In this document: positions 1 through 11,963 of the stretch, piece after piece
Position numbering within the stretch: position 1 is the stretch's first letter
Layout: each line of letters starts with the position of its first letter
Assembly (NCBI GenBank): GCA_018389105.1
Contig: JACATO010002131.1
Span: 496,001 to 560,000, forward strand
Source: Nautilus pompilius
Lineage: Eukaryota > Mollusca > Cephalopoda > Nautilida > Nautilidae
Direction: 5' to 3'
Length of the DNA: 64,000 nt
Position numbers and translations under genes: made by a program
The notes under the pieces: model-generated
The model's database searches: none
What the model was told of the DNA's origin: nothing
Seen by the model: the letters and a program-made list of their open reading frames with translations, nothing else

Positions 1-32
1 TACAATACAGCTTGTTGTTGTTATTGTTTCAG

Positions 33-778
33 ATGAAACTGGTACAGAAATTCAAACAGGACAGGTTGAGGTTGAAAAGATCAATAAGGATGTAAAAGAA
101 GCAAGTGAATCATGCGGACAAACTCAGAGTATTTCACCCAGCAGCAATACTTATAGTTTACCAGTAGAGAATAGCTACTCTGATGTCTGTGATTCCACTG
201 ATCCATGTAAACACTACGAAATGACTATGCTATATAGCATTTATAATGCAGTTGCTTCTACAAGTACCAGTAATCCTGTTGTTCATAGTAGAAACATGGT
301 CAATGAAAACCTTTTGGCAAGAAATTCTTACAAAGCAGCCAAGTCTGCTCGGAAATTAAAGAAATGTGTCAGCTGCAGCTATCAGACAGTCAGTACGTAT
401 AATCTTCGTCGTCACATTGCAGCCAAGCATAATGTGAATTTCTACAGGTGTGCGGAGTGTCCGACAAAAAAGTTTGCTGATAAGTATCAGCTACGACAAC
501 ACCGGGCTGCAGCTCACTCCAAAGAATTGCTGTGTGAGTGCCACGGGAAGACGTTTCGGTCGCGGCAGGGACTGCAACAACATCTAAAGAAAATGGTCGG
601 TGAAGCCAGTTATGTGTGTTATGTTTGCAACAAGGCCTTTTTAACAAAAATACTTCTAGAGAACCACTTAAATGTTCACACTGGGGTAAAGCCGTATAAA
701 TGTGAATTTTGTGGCAAGCATTTTTCTTGGAGGGGATCTTATTATACACATGCCTCGACTTGCCATCCTCAGTTTTGA
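33..778 (+). CDS. Terminal exon with five C2H2-type zinc fingers
   Basis: The exon opens after a pyrimidine tract ending in CAG at 30-32. The reading frame needs one base from an upstream exon (phase 1, giving Asp if that base is G) and runs 247 codons to a TGA at 776-778. The first ~105 residues are acidic and serine/threonine-rich, as expected of a linker. Fingers lie at 365-766: a C-x2-C...H-x4-H finger, a second with C-x2-C, a degenerate third where CECH precedes GKTF, a canonical fourth followed by a TG-linker (HTGVKPYKC) and a fifth ending H-x4-H. The family binds DNA in the nucleus. There is no donor after the fingers, so this is a 3' terminal exon. The start of the protein is outside the window. 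The internal ATG at 221 is probably not the start, because the frame stays open from the acceptor. Likely one isoform-specific end of a BTB/zinc-finger type gene (inference). Confidence 0.85.
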
Positions 779-3379
779 GTCTAGCTGGAGGTTTATTTCT
801 GATGACCAGATGGATTAAAGACTTTTCCAAATTAACTACCAAGTAATTTTTACATTAGGGTTGCCTATAAATTACTATTGTTTTCTAGTTTGAATTTTAA
901 TGATTTATGCTGAACTTCTTGTCTTTTACATTAGTACAAAAAAGAAGCATCAAGTCCAATCTAGAGTAATAATTTTAAAAAAAAATTAGAGATGCTGTAT
1001 TTTTAGTTTATATTAAAAAAAAGATAATATATATACTAATGTATTAGATGTTGATTATTTACTTTTTTTTTAAAGCTACAGATTATTTTTTTTCTGATTT
1101 GGTATTAAACTATTAGTATTCTCAAAGAGCAGGACAGACTGTAGATTTCGTTTTTGTTCTTAAATACCACATTAATTAGAGATGGTGAGACTAACAATTA
1201 CATAGATTTGAAAGTACACTGCTTCTGGTTCTGGTGTCAGTCTGAAAGTATTTAAATGTTGGTTATCTTCAATTCAGATCCGTGCATTTAATGAATGTGT
1301 AAATTCTAGACATACATGAACAGCAAAACAAAAAAGCTATATAAACCAACAAGAAGGTCATATATGTTTAAATGCACACACATCCTTTTCAGCATTATAT
1401 ATCTCAATATTTCAGAATATCCTGTCATGTAAGTCTCATTGGCAGGGCTAAAATCCATTCTTTTTATTACTTGCAAAGTGTACTGAAAATAAAAATAATT
1501 ATTGACGCATTACAGTTTGAGATGGTTACTGTGTGTGTGTAAAACTTTTGTTTGTTATACATGTATTTCAAGAAAATGATTGTTGTTTTAAAGAAATCTG
1601 GTTTGTTTTTTTTTTGTTTTTTTTTTTCATTTTAAAACTTGCTTTTGTCATACAGGAGGCAAGTGGACGAAGTATTACATCTTGATGATAACATTTTAAC
1701 TGATGTAACATATCTTGGTTATCTAAACATTTGGGTAAATCAGTCGTAATCGAATAAACATGTTTGACACAGATGAGAAAGTGATACTTGTTTGATGTTT
1801 GGTAAAACTTAAAAAAAAAACAAAAAGTGGTTTTTATATTTCCAGTTTTACTTATGATAAAAGCTACGCGAATCTACTACAGTAAATAGCCCAGCCAACA
1901 GCAATACTCTACTAGTAGTTTACCATTGTATGAAAAAAATGACCACTAAAAAGTAAAGTTTTCTCTCAGAACCAGTATGCCATAAGATCAAATAAACAGT
2001 GTATATTTCCTTTGAAATCATTTAATAAAATATTGCAGCCCAGATTATGCGATTCTTTTTCAAAATAGATATTTTATTTTATGTTTAAACACTACTAATT
2101 ATATGCATATATGAAAAAAATGTTTAAATATTTAATCTGAAAGATAGCTGCTTTTGCTGGGTGTGTCTTAAAAGATTTTCCAATATGAGACAAATAGGTC
2201 AGTATGTAAATACCGTTCTTTCCCAGTAGTGTGTCAGTGTCAGTGCTAACAATGCACTATCTAATTTGAATATTTCAGTTTTTTTTTTTTTTTTGTGGAT
2301 AACAAAAAGATTTATAAAGTCACTTTTAGAAGCTAAACTTCTCAAGTTTGTGCAGGTGTCACATGATGAAGATTAAGGTTTAACCGAAGGGAAAAAACAA
2401 AACTATAATACTGTTTAAAATTATCAGGAGCAACTGGCCTACAGAAATGGTTCTTTTAATGTCAGCCAAGGTTATCGCACACACGCTATTGGTTTGTTTC
2501 TTTTTTCTTTGAAGCTTGCTTTATGGTAATTTATATTTGCATAAATTATTTTGAAATTTGTCTTGTCTTAATTAAAAGTATCACTGATTATGTCACATTT
2601 GAGAGATTTTAAGAAAAAGAAACAATATCCAAGAGACACAATTATTAATTATAGAAATTAAAGGGATTATTTTATTTTTATTATTTTAGGCTTTATCCAC
2701 CACATTTGTATTAGTAACAGAACTAGCCAATATGTCAGTTTCCTATTTTGTTGTTCATTAGTTTAAACAGTTGGTGAAAACAAGTAGGTAACCAAGTTGC
2801 AAGCTTGTGCCACTGTTATATATATAACATTGTGGTGGAAAAAGACTGAAGTAACTCTTAAAATTGTTATGTATGAACAAATAAGAGAAAATCATTCTTT
2901 AATATGCATCATACCATTTAAAATTTTTGTTTATGATGTGAATAATATGCAAAGCAAATATGCTTCTATATCATGTTATATGTATGTTAGGACTGTCGCT
3001 TGCATGGTGAACTGGCATTCATTGTGGAGCATCATTACTGGGTATTAGTTGGGCACTTACACTTGCTGCTGGAACAAAACTCCAGAACAACTTATCTGGC
3101 CGCTCACACTATTAATGCCCAGGCTGAGGATCCATAAACCAGAAAATTGGAATTAAAGTTATAGCAATCAAACAAGAGAAAGAATCTACATTCTGGTAAT
3201 AATTTAGTGTATAAAGGAAGAAAAAAAGAAAAGTTTTTTTTTTTTTTTCATGCTTTTGATGAGAGAGAATAGGATAGGGTCCAAATGGTTATGTCCATCA
3301 ATGGGGAGTTTCTTTGATACTGTGACTGGTGGTTCTGTATCCATAGTTTGACAGTTCCTTCAGTGGTGTTTGTCTTGGT
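779..3379. other. 3' UTR then intronic/intergenic AT-rich DNA
   Basis: The first several hundred bases are presumably 3' UTR of the preceding exon. The rest is AT-rich with many A and T runs and no frame with coding character. The stretch 3050-3140 is less AT-rich and may belong to the Tc1 relic that follows. Confidence 0.5.
1488..1493 (+). terminator. Candidate poly(A) signal for the first zinc-finger exon
   Basis: AATAAA hexamer about 710 bases after the stop codon, in AT-rich DNA. A second AATAAA lies near 1754. Such hexamers are frequent by chance here, so neither is certain. Confidence 0.25.
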
Positions 3380-3564
3380 TATGTCTCTGTTGGAGAGATT
3401 CCTGAGTGTTCTATGTGATTGGGTGTGCCATTTTCAGTTAAGAAACAAATGACTGATGTCTTGGAGCAGCTTATCAATGAAACTATCTTGACCATTGTAG
3501 CGCCTGCTAGATGTGTGCTCTTGTCATCTTTTTTGACTGCTGTAACGTCTTTGCCTTTCCCCAT
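3380..3564 (-). mobile_element. Tc1/mariner relic, transposase N-terminal region
   Basis: The minus frame starts MGKGKDVT and continues through a helix-turn-helix-like pattern (hydrophobics around ISCSKTSVICFL, then a Gly-rich stretch). This resembles the start of Tc1-like transposases, which open with MGKGK/MGKTK and a paired-type DNA-binding domain. The following bases on that strand (down to about 3240) vaguely continue the second helical half with frame changes. No catalytic region or terminal repeat is seen, so this is a fragment. The plus frame over the same span (3419-3607) is its shadow. Confidence 0.4.
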
Positions 3565-3619
3565 GCTTGTTAGACAGACTGCAAATGTGCTTGTTCAAGT
3601 CATATAGTGCTGTAGGAAT

Positions 3620-6600
3620 CATCTGTCACAGCATGAGGTCAACATAATTTGTATCTGTAGCCCAGCCCAAGTCTAAAAAGGTAAATAGGTCCTAATAAAG
3701 TTGTGTGTTTTCTTTATACTCTTTGAGGGACTTGTCTTGAAAAATTACATCATCTCTACTTTTTTCCATAAACCATATTTTGTGTAGATGTTTTGAATTA
3801 AAACTAAACAATTATGATTGATCTTCGATTAATTTGGATGAACTATATCAAACTTTAAAAAACAATTGACAGCACTAGTAGTAATGATGATGATGATAAA
3901 AATTTTATGTTGTTTTTTTTTTTGGTGAAATTTAATAGATGAACTAATATTAAACAAAAAAATCTCAATATTTTTGCATTTAAGATAGTGCTTATTTTTC
4001 TTTATCAGTTACATTAAGTATAGAAGAAAGGTATGCAGAGAAACAGGTGTAACTAAATGCTTTCACTAAAGTATTGTTAAATATATGCTGTAGTGAAAGA
4101 AAATTGTGTTAGGAACCTTGTGGAATTTTGTTGTGCAGATATGTATTTGTTTAAGAAGAATAAACAAATTAATCAAATATGTGGCAGCATTCAAAATTTG
4201 TGGAGAAACTGATGCTATGACTGTTTTCTATCAGAAATTACTCTTGCAAACTATATAAAGTGTATGGTATATGTATTAGCTTTTAAAATTTTTTTGATAC
4301 ACATTGGTGTTTCTTATTATAATTCTAAAAAAGTCTCATGTACTTGATCACAACATAAAATCTCTTAGTAGTACTTTTTTTTTCCAGAATATTTATTTTT
4401 ACTGTTGATTGTCATAACTTTGCTCTTGATAGATTTTTTTTTTTTTTGGCTTTTCTGTTACCTTTGTTCACTACCTCTTGTGTGCTAGATTAGATTAGCT
4501 AGGGATAAACTGATCAAAAGGGCAGGGCCACTTGCTCTGCCTGTTTACATAATATAGGACTACATATTGCTGTTCAAAAGGAACTTTAGGAAGTGAGTTT
4601 AACAGCTTTTCAATTGTGAAATAAAAAAAATTTACATTGTAAATCATTTGTCCCACAATTGTTTGTTTGCTTGCTTGCTTAAAATACTGTGAAAAGGGCT
4701 GCTAATTCTCAGATCACTTTAAATCAACTATCTTTTTGAAAAAATATAAGAGGTTTCACAGTTGGTATTGTTTTGACTGATTGCCACATTAAAATAATTG
4801 GAGCAAGAAAAACTATCTTTTAGATCAGAATTATACATTAGTATACAAGGTACCAAAATTACAGTATTTGTGGTTAACAGATTGAAAAGTTTTACTTTGA
4901 TATGGACACAGGCCTGTAGCATCTCTCTCTCCTTACCTGAAGTTATCAAATTGACTACTTTTCTACATAATCTTCATTACCAACACATTTTGTGTTGTTA
5001 ATACTGTGATTGTTTCAGCAAGGTTCCCACATATGTTGGTGAAGAAAATAAATGAATGTCCCCTTCTCTGTTAAGCATCATTTGTCATGGTTAAAAACCA
5101 ATCCAGAACTAATTTGGAGACATTCTTGCATACATCTGAAAATTGGTCTACCTGTGCATGTAAAGTTGAATCAATCTTTTGAAGGATTTATGGTAAATGT
5201 ATAAGTTGGTTCTGTTCTGAATTTGGATCATCTTCAGAATCTATATCTCTGATTCACCAGTTTACATGTTTCACTTTTTAGTTCACAAATGCTTTTCCTA
5301 TATAGAAATGTTAGAATAAAAACCCCATTAGCTGACAGTTTGATATTTGCGTAAAAGTAATAAGTTTACTGAATCTGTGGGGGTAATAATACTAGAAAGG
5401 AAGAAGAGAAATGCAATTTACATTTTAAAATTATTGACAGCTGCCCATTTCTCAGAGGAGGTCTATTGTTTTCTGTGATGCTGGATTTTACTCAAAGCCA
5501 CACTGGATTTTGCTAACCAAGTGATGCTGCTGCTGCTTACTACAAAAGGAGTCTATAAAGAAGACAACGATGACAAGAAGTGGTTTGTACATATAGCAGG
5601 TCCTAAAACAACATTTGTTCTATAAAGTTTAACAGTGATATGAGAGCTCAACAGCAAGAGTCCTTTCCTGTTGATTCTTTTTCCAAGTTATCTTTATTTA
5701 TAAAACAGTTGAGACCCTGTCTCAAGGATTGGGGTTTTTCTGTTGAAAATGAAAGATTTTGTTTGGACTTTTTTACTGTTTTTCCATAAGGACTAACTTT
5801 GAAACCTGTTTCAAAGATTTGTTTTTCTTTTATCAGCTTTATTTTCAGTAGATACCCACCCAGCACAGCAACTTGTTCTATCCTTTAAAAAGTGTTTTTC
5901 TCTGGATTTTTGTTTTATATGAATTTTGTTAAAATGCGAAACCCATGAGAAAATCTTATGGTTTATAGTGAAGAAAAGTCTCCGTTGCACCAGATATAAG
6001 CATCGCCTCCTGAATGGGGTCTTTCAAGTGGAGGTTTTTCTTGTTGCTGTCTTCAGGCTGGCCCTGAGGAAAACTCGTCAATCAAACATTTTTGTCCCCC
6101 CCAAAATGTCTAACCACGGGGTTTTGAGACGCTATTGCTTTTACAGCGATATTTTAATCCTTTTGTTGGGTGAAGAAGACTTTAAAACCGTGGTGGGTAA
6201 AAAAATAAAAATGGCAGTATTTTAATTCTTGGAAAGTGTTCTGCAATTTATGTGCTTTTACGATTATCGAATGTCTAACCTTTTATGGACACCATAGCAT
6301 CTGGTTCATGAGCAATTTTTAGTTAGGGAAGTGATAGAGATTACTTAGGGAAAAAAAGTGGAAAGTTTGTTCGTAACACCTTTCATTAAAGGTACATTAG
6401 TTTGTAACTTCAAAACACTGAAGCTATAGAAGGATGACTGGTCTGAAAAACAAACAAAACTGCGATATCGTTTCTGGTTTTTCTGATATTAGCTTCGCTA
6501 CTTTGTGCCAGCTTATGTGGAGTTTTGGATTTCCGGTCAAATCCTCCCATTTTTTGTTGGGGACTTTGGATTGAATGCTCTTCTCCCACAACCAGGCCAC

Positions 6601-6721
6601 ACAATTCTTCCTACCTGAAAGCTGCTTCCCCACCCTTGCTTTCCTTCAACACACAGCTATGTCTAGCAAGAGACTGAACTACCCAGCCTGACTCCTACAT
6701 TTTATATTGAGTTTTGTGCAG
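3620..6721. other. Intronic AT-rich DNA with two less AT-rich islands
   Basis: Mostly A/T runs with no supported gene. Two islands stand out. At 5926-6225 there is a 99-codon plus frame with unusually many CpG dinucleotides. At 6410-6690 there is a minus frame of about 65 codons. Neither matches a family I recognise; they may be decayed repeats. Confidence 0.4.
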
Positions 6722-6937
6722 GTGTGGAATATCACTGATATTTTCAAAAACTTCCTGCACCAAGGAATAGCCAGTTCAAGACATCCAAAAAGTGACTGCT
6801 TGGAAAAGATGAAGTGCCCACAAAGGCTAAGAAGAAAAGATATGATTGAAAGTTTTAAATATCTTGGCCAGAAGGATCCTAAAAGTCATGATCCAGAGTT
6901 TTCTGTTAAAACTCAAGTTGTTTTATGCAGATATTAA
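6722..6937 (+). CDS. Weak candidate phase-0 terminal exon
   Basis: After TTTTGTGCAG at 6712-6721 the phase-0 frame stays open for 71 codons to TAA. It carries a basic stretch (PQRLRRKD) and many charged residues. I do not recognise it. It lies upstream of the 7112-7194 exon, whose acceptor implies that the common upstream donor is phase 1. In that phase this frame stops after five codons, so it fits the model poorly. Either it has another upstream partner or the open frame is chance. Confidence 0.2.
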   Translation: MWNITDIFKNFLHQGIASSRHPKSDCLEKMKCPQRLRRKDMIESFKYLGQKDPKSHDPEFSVKTQVVLCRY

Positions 6938-7111
6938 AAATAAAATTAAGTGGAGTGCTAAATCCTGATGATGATGATGATAACAGGTAAAGATCTCTGA
7001 ATGAAACAACTTTATTATTTGGTTCTGTTACTTCTAATATGTGATGGGAAATGCTAGACTTCATTTCTTTTCATGGCACATTTTAAATTTGTTTGTTTTG
7101 TTTTTTATCAG

Positions 7112-7194
7112 ATTCTGATACAAAAGAAGAAAAACAAGAAACTTTACAGCAAGACCAACCTGTGATGTGGCAGACAGGAGAATCATCAAGAGAG
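7112..7194 (+). CDS. 83-nt internal linker exon, phase 1 in, phase 0 out
   Basis: It is bounded by TTTTTTATCAG before and GTAAGA after, both good splice sites. Only one frame is open: it borrows one base upstream and ends exactly on a codon, encoding 27 full residues (SDTKEEKQETLQQDQPVMWQ, then TGESSRE). The peptide is acidic and glutamine-rich with no known domain, which suits a flexible linker. Its acceptor has the same phase as the zinc-finger exon at 33, and both open with a GAT-type split codon. So the two probably compete for one upstream donor. Its phase-0 donor matches the phase-0 acceptors of all the recognised downstream exons. It therefore looks like the shared joint that leads into the later alternative 3' ends (inference). 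Confidence 0.65.
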
Positions 7195-7670
7195 GTAAGA
7201 AAAATACATTTGGCTTCTTTCTTCCCACCAAATTTCTTGTATGTTTTTATTATTCCACTGTACTAGACGTAACAACAACTAATGTCTGTTCAGGCTAACC
7301 ACTTTTCTGTTTAATTTGTCTTCTCTTTTCATGACTGAACTCTGGCCATCACCACTCTGTTAGTTTGCATTATTTTTTTAGTAATGCCAGTTGCAAAAGT
7401 CACTAAAATAGTGTTTTTATACATAGTTGCCTTAAAATTTTTAGTTTTTTATTATTGCACAAACACTCAATTTTAACACTATTATTATAAAGAGAAGAGT
7501 GGCTGGGACATTTTGTTTTAAGTCCACCTGCTGGGCACTTTACAACATATGCACATGTTGTTAGTGCAGGTATTTACAGGAACATGGTGAGATTGAGCCC
7601 AAGTATATTTTGTTCATTTTTTAAGTGATGTAAATCTGAGTGAGTGGATTTTGTTAGTTCAGGAGAGCCA

Positions 7671-7699
7671 GAGAGGAGGAGGAGGAGGAGGAGAAGGAA
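7671..7699. repeat. GGA-rich purine microsatellite
   Basis: A run of GAG/GGA triplets ending in GAGAAGGAAA. It is purine-only on the plus strand. Confidence 0.8.
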
Positions 7700-7964
7700 A
7701 AAGGGCAAGAAGGGAATGCTTAGTATTATCAACAATATTAGAAATTAAAGAGATTGTTGTTTTTGTGGAATTCATATCTTTTCCAGTTAGGGAGACTGGA
7801 ATTTACTATAGTGAGAGTATTTTTGGGTAGTGCCAGCTATTATAGGGTAAGATTAGCATGTACTTTTGTTTTACAAAAGGGATTTTACAAAAGGCTGTCA
7901 TTGCCAAGTCTAATTTCCAGTGATTTTTTTCTGATCTGTTGATGAAACATCAACTCTTTCTTTG

Positions 7965-7996
7965 TCTCTCTCTCTCTTTCTCTCTCTCTCTCTTTC
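7965..7996. repeat. (TC)n microsatellite
   Basis: TC repeat interrupted by TTTC, immediately followed by TTTCACAG. It may double as the pyrimidine tract of the next candidate acceptor. Confidence 0.85.
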
Positions 7997-8000
7997 ACAG

Positions 8001-8109
8001 CCATGCTGCCCTTGTTTTAAACAGGGGGAAATGTGGGAGCTGTTGCTGTAAAGACACAGGCTGCTGTACATCTTGTGTTAACTCGATGTGCAAATTCATG
8101 GGAGCACAG
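8001..8109 (+). CDS. Candidate cysteine-rich internal exon
   Basis: It lies between a very long pyrimidine tract ending CACAG (8000) and a donor GTATGT at 8110. The only frame open throughout needs two upstream bases (phase 2) and leaves in phase 0. It encodes 36 residues with nine Cys in 20, containing CGSCCCKDTGCCTSC, a spacing reminiscent of metallothioneins. No exon in the window has a phase-2 donor that could feed it from upstream. In phase 0, after the 7112-7194 exon, it would instead give 16 residues and a stop. It may be a cassette of this or another transcript, or chance splice-like sites beside a TC microsatellite. Confidence 0.25.
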
Positions 8110-11100
8110 GTATGTTCTTACCTGTATTTACTATTTGTGCTACTTGCACAAAACAATTTCTGCATAACATATTTTGCCATCAATGTTAAGTAATTGAAAA
8201 TTTCAACAAAAAGGAAATCAACCAACAAACCGATTCAGAATCTTTCTTTGGATTCCTTTGTTTAGGCATAATGCTGCACTTGGCTCATTAAGAGGGATAT
8301 TAGTTGTGAAATTTTAATGCAGCAAATTAAAAAATGAAATAATCCTTAATCTTCCATACCCCATATTTCCACTATTTAATTTTCAAAATTGTTTATGCTG
8401 ATTAATTTTCGCTATGCTAGGCACATTTTTTACTGTTTTGTTTTAATTGGGTATGTCCAAAAACGTCAGCTGTTGATTTTGCCTTCAGTTTTTTTTAATT
8501 AGTTTTTTTTTACCAATTTTTAATTTTATGTTTAGAGAGATTAACTCTGTTCATGTAATATTTAAGTACAGTGGAATTGTTGAAATGATAAGGGTTTAGT
8601 TCTGTAGTTCTGATAGTGGATTTCTATTGAACCACTAAGAAAGAAGTTTAATCTGTCTGGCTTTTGGAACTGATCAGAGAATTTGTTTGCTTGTATCTGC
8701 ACCTCTTATGATTAACCAGAGTCTTAGAGGAGCAAGAGATGCACCAAAGACTGCTACCTTAATACCGAGGAAATTTTATCATCAGTTTGCTCCCCCCCCC
8801 CCCACCTGTACCTAAAATAATAGAGTAAGCATGCTTATGCTATTGTTGATATGAGTTTCAGGCTATGATCATTACCTTAATTTTATCATTTTGTCTTTTT
8901 TTTAAATTGGTGCCTTAAAATAGTAGATTTTGAAAGACTTTTGCAAAAAAAAGGGGGGATTTTAATTAAGCAATATACCTTTGTAGCAGAATTGAAAATT
9001 TTGATTATATATGTAGTAGTAGTAAAAGGCCTGCCTACACTTTTGTTTTTAAGGTTTTGTAGCTATACTCTTGGAGATGCATTTACGGATATTTCTTGTT
9101 GTTTTTAGTGTGCTTAGTAGTTTATTATAACTTAATATTCAGTGATCTTTTGGGTTGTTTCTTCTCAGATCAGAAAGAAATAATTTTTCACATAGAGAAA
9201 ATATACATTACCTAAAAAAAAAAATGTTAGTTGGTATACTAACAGTGTTGGAAGGAATTTACAGAGAATTCTTGTGCAGATGTACTGATAAATATACCCT
9301 TTAGAAAATTAATTTTTGAGCAGCACGGCACACTTAGTGTAGAAGATTTTTTTTTTTTTTATCTTAGACCTTGGTTTTGGTCTCCTAATTTTTGGTGGTG
9401 TTTGGCCATTTGGCTATGAATAGACAACTTGCTTCTAGTCTTCCACCTGCTGTGTACATTTAAATCTTTATAGAGCCATCCAAGGAAAATCGTTTTCTTA
9501 TTTATTGTCATTTAGGTGCTAGTTTGTCATTTACAAACTACACACGATGGACATCTAACATGGAGTCAACTGAAATTTTAAGTCTAGTTTGACCTATGGA
9601 GCTTATGAGCTTAAATTCCATGAAAATATGTTCATTTTAGGTTATAATGGATGATCTCTTCAACCTTCAAATTGGATTTCTAAGGTATGTATCAGTACAT
9701 CTGCATGCATCTTTAAGTATACTTATGTTTTCCAGAAAATTAAGTGTATAAATAGATTTTTTAGGAATCTCTTGCCCCAGAATTTTTTCTCTTTGTGAAA
9801 CCCTGAACCATAACTAAAGTTTCATCCACCAATTTTTAGCATTGCCAGCATGGTATGGATAGTAAAGTTTATATTTTTAAATAAATGCTATTGAAATATT
9901 CACCACTAAGAAAACTAAACCAATCTTTAGTTTGGTTACAACACTATGCCATTAGTTGAAGTGTTTTAAACCTAACTTCTGAATCAGTACAGAATAAGTT
10001 GTCATAGTTGGGCCTTGCTGATATGCTTTTCTGGTGAGGTTTCAATGAAGGCAGTTGTTAGCTGGCCATAACTTCTTTATTAGATTTTTTCTTTTCATAT
10101 TTCACCAGAAGGATAGCATGCATAGAGGTTTTGTTTACTTAGGTCTTTGTAAAGTTTTCTGCATTATTTAAGAAAGTTGATGCTTTATAATGAATGGCTG
10201 CTGAGGAAGAAGATGGATTTTAAAAAAGAAAGAGATGGAAGAAAATTTACTGAATTTGACCTTAACTAGTAGCTTTTGTTGTCATTGTTACATTCATCAG
10301 CCATGGATCCCACGAGGTCATCTCATTTTAAATAAGAGGATTGGACACAGCTAATTATCATTCATTTATTTTACTTTAATTCAAATTAAAGTAACTTCTA
10401 GATTTTTTTTAAGTGATTAGTTCCTTTATTTTTGGTAAAAAAAAAAAAATTCACAAAATTTGACATCTAAAACCACATTTATCAAAGTAGGAGGCAAAAA
10501 GGTTTTGGTAGAAAATATAGTGACTTGTTACGTGAGCTTCAAGCAAAGTTTAATCCATTTTTCTCATAGTAAATGTAGCTTCTTTTCTGTACTTCTGTAT
10601 CCATTGCATTTGAATATTATTCAAATTCATGGATTTCAATATGCACTATTTTTTTTAAAACTCTTTTACTACTGTCTTAATGGTCATGCTGTCTGGATTA
10701 ATTACTGAATGCCTTTTGTTTTGAGTAATGGCTAAACTAAGCCTCTGATAACTTTTTCTATCATCGATCGATACGTGTATAGCCAATCAGATGTTACTCT
10801 CTGTGATGAGATAAAACCAGTGAGAATGGCTCTCAGGCACAAGAGATAAATAGAAGAGCTGCTAACAACGGCTTATGATAGTGATTGAGTTAAATGTTCA
10901 GAAAAGTATTTAGCTCATTGCCATTTGCCAATTGTAAAAATATTTTGCTTTTATTTTTTAATTAATTTATACATTTATAAAATATTCTCAGTTTTTTTAG
11001 GTACGTCTTGATTCTGGAGCTCAAATAGTTACATAATTCTCTATTTGAACATGGTTCCTGCCCATGAAGACTGCCTCTTAGCAGCTAACTAAAAACCACC

Positions 11101-11961
11101 AGCTAAGTTTCACCAGTTCTTTTGTCATAGAGTTGAATTCACTTTTGTGACCTTTTAGAAATGCATTCTATGAAAACCTGACTGTTTCGTTTTGGTAAAG
11201 TGATCATGTTTTCAGAAGAAGCTCTCACAAAATATGTAAATGATTAATCTTTGTGTGTGTTTGTACACATGGGTAAAATTAATCTTTTATTATTGCCACA
11301 TGCAGAATTTTAGTGATCTGATTTCATAATTAAAAAAATAAATAAAATAGTTGCTCTTTTTAAATTTTTTCCCTGTATCCTGACACAGAACTGCCCTACA
11401 GAGAACTATTGTTAAGTTTTAATGTCAATTTCAAGATTAATGTGTACAAATGAATTTTCACTAAGTGGTTTGAGTTCAGCTTCCATGCGTGACTGATACT
11501 TAGGTTGGCTCACTGGGTGAAAACTATGGATTATAGGCAGCAAAGGTCTAGAAAAGCTATTTGCCAGTCTTCTACCAAAGAGAGTAGTTAAGATATAAAT
11601 TTAATTTGTGTTTTTTATTATTCAGCTCTTATCATGTCTTTGAAAGTGGTTAATAATAATCCTGTTCTGATTTTTTAATCTGTTTATAATGTTTGCATTT
11701 ATTTAAAAATACCTGGTCTTGTTTGTTTAGTGCCAAATGTTGTCTTAGAAACCAGTGCATGCACCATTGGTTCATTGGTAATTTTAAAATCTTTAGCATC
11801 TGGAAAAGTGAAAGCTTGAAAAATCGAGACTACTTCAGCCCAGAGTGATTAAACATAGCAATAATATACCAAAACATCAGTTCACAGGTGCATATTGAGT
11901 AACAAATTTTTCTTCCATTTTTCAGCTGGGCATAGTTATCTCCTTTAGACAATACCTTATC
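8110..11961. other. Intronic AT-rich DNA, no supported gene
   Basis: Long A/T runs throughout. A micro-exon-like piece (9641-9684: TTTTAG, then 44 open bases with an ATG, then GTATGT) is the only splice-like signal. A CCAAT-type motif sits near 10783 in a less AT-rich patch (10740-10880), but there is no supporting gene start. Confidence 0.5.
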
Positions 11962-11963
11962 TA

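Noticed and set aside
390-842. 150-codon minus frame opposite the first zinc-finger exon
   Set aside because: It is the shadow of the plus-strand fingers, which have intact motifs and a splice acceptor.
5926-6225. 99-codon plus frame with CpG-rich patch
   Set aside because: No acceptor, no family match, and both strands are partly open; more likely an old repeat.
9641-9684. Possible 44-base micro-exon with ATG and GTATGT donor
   Set aside because: Splice-like signals of this strength are common in AT-rich DNA, and its phase-2 exit has no partner.
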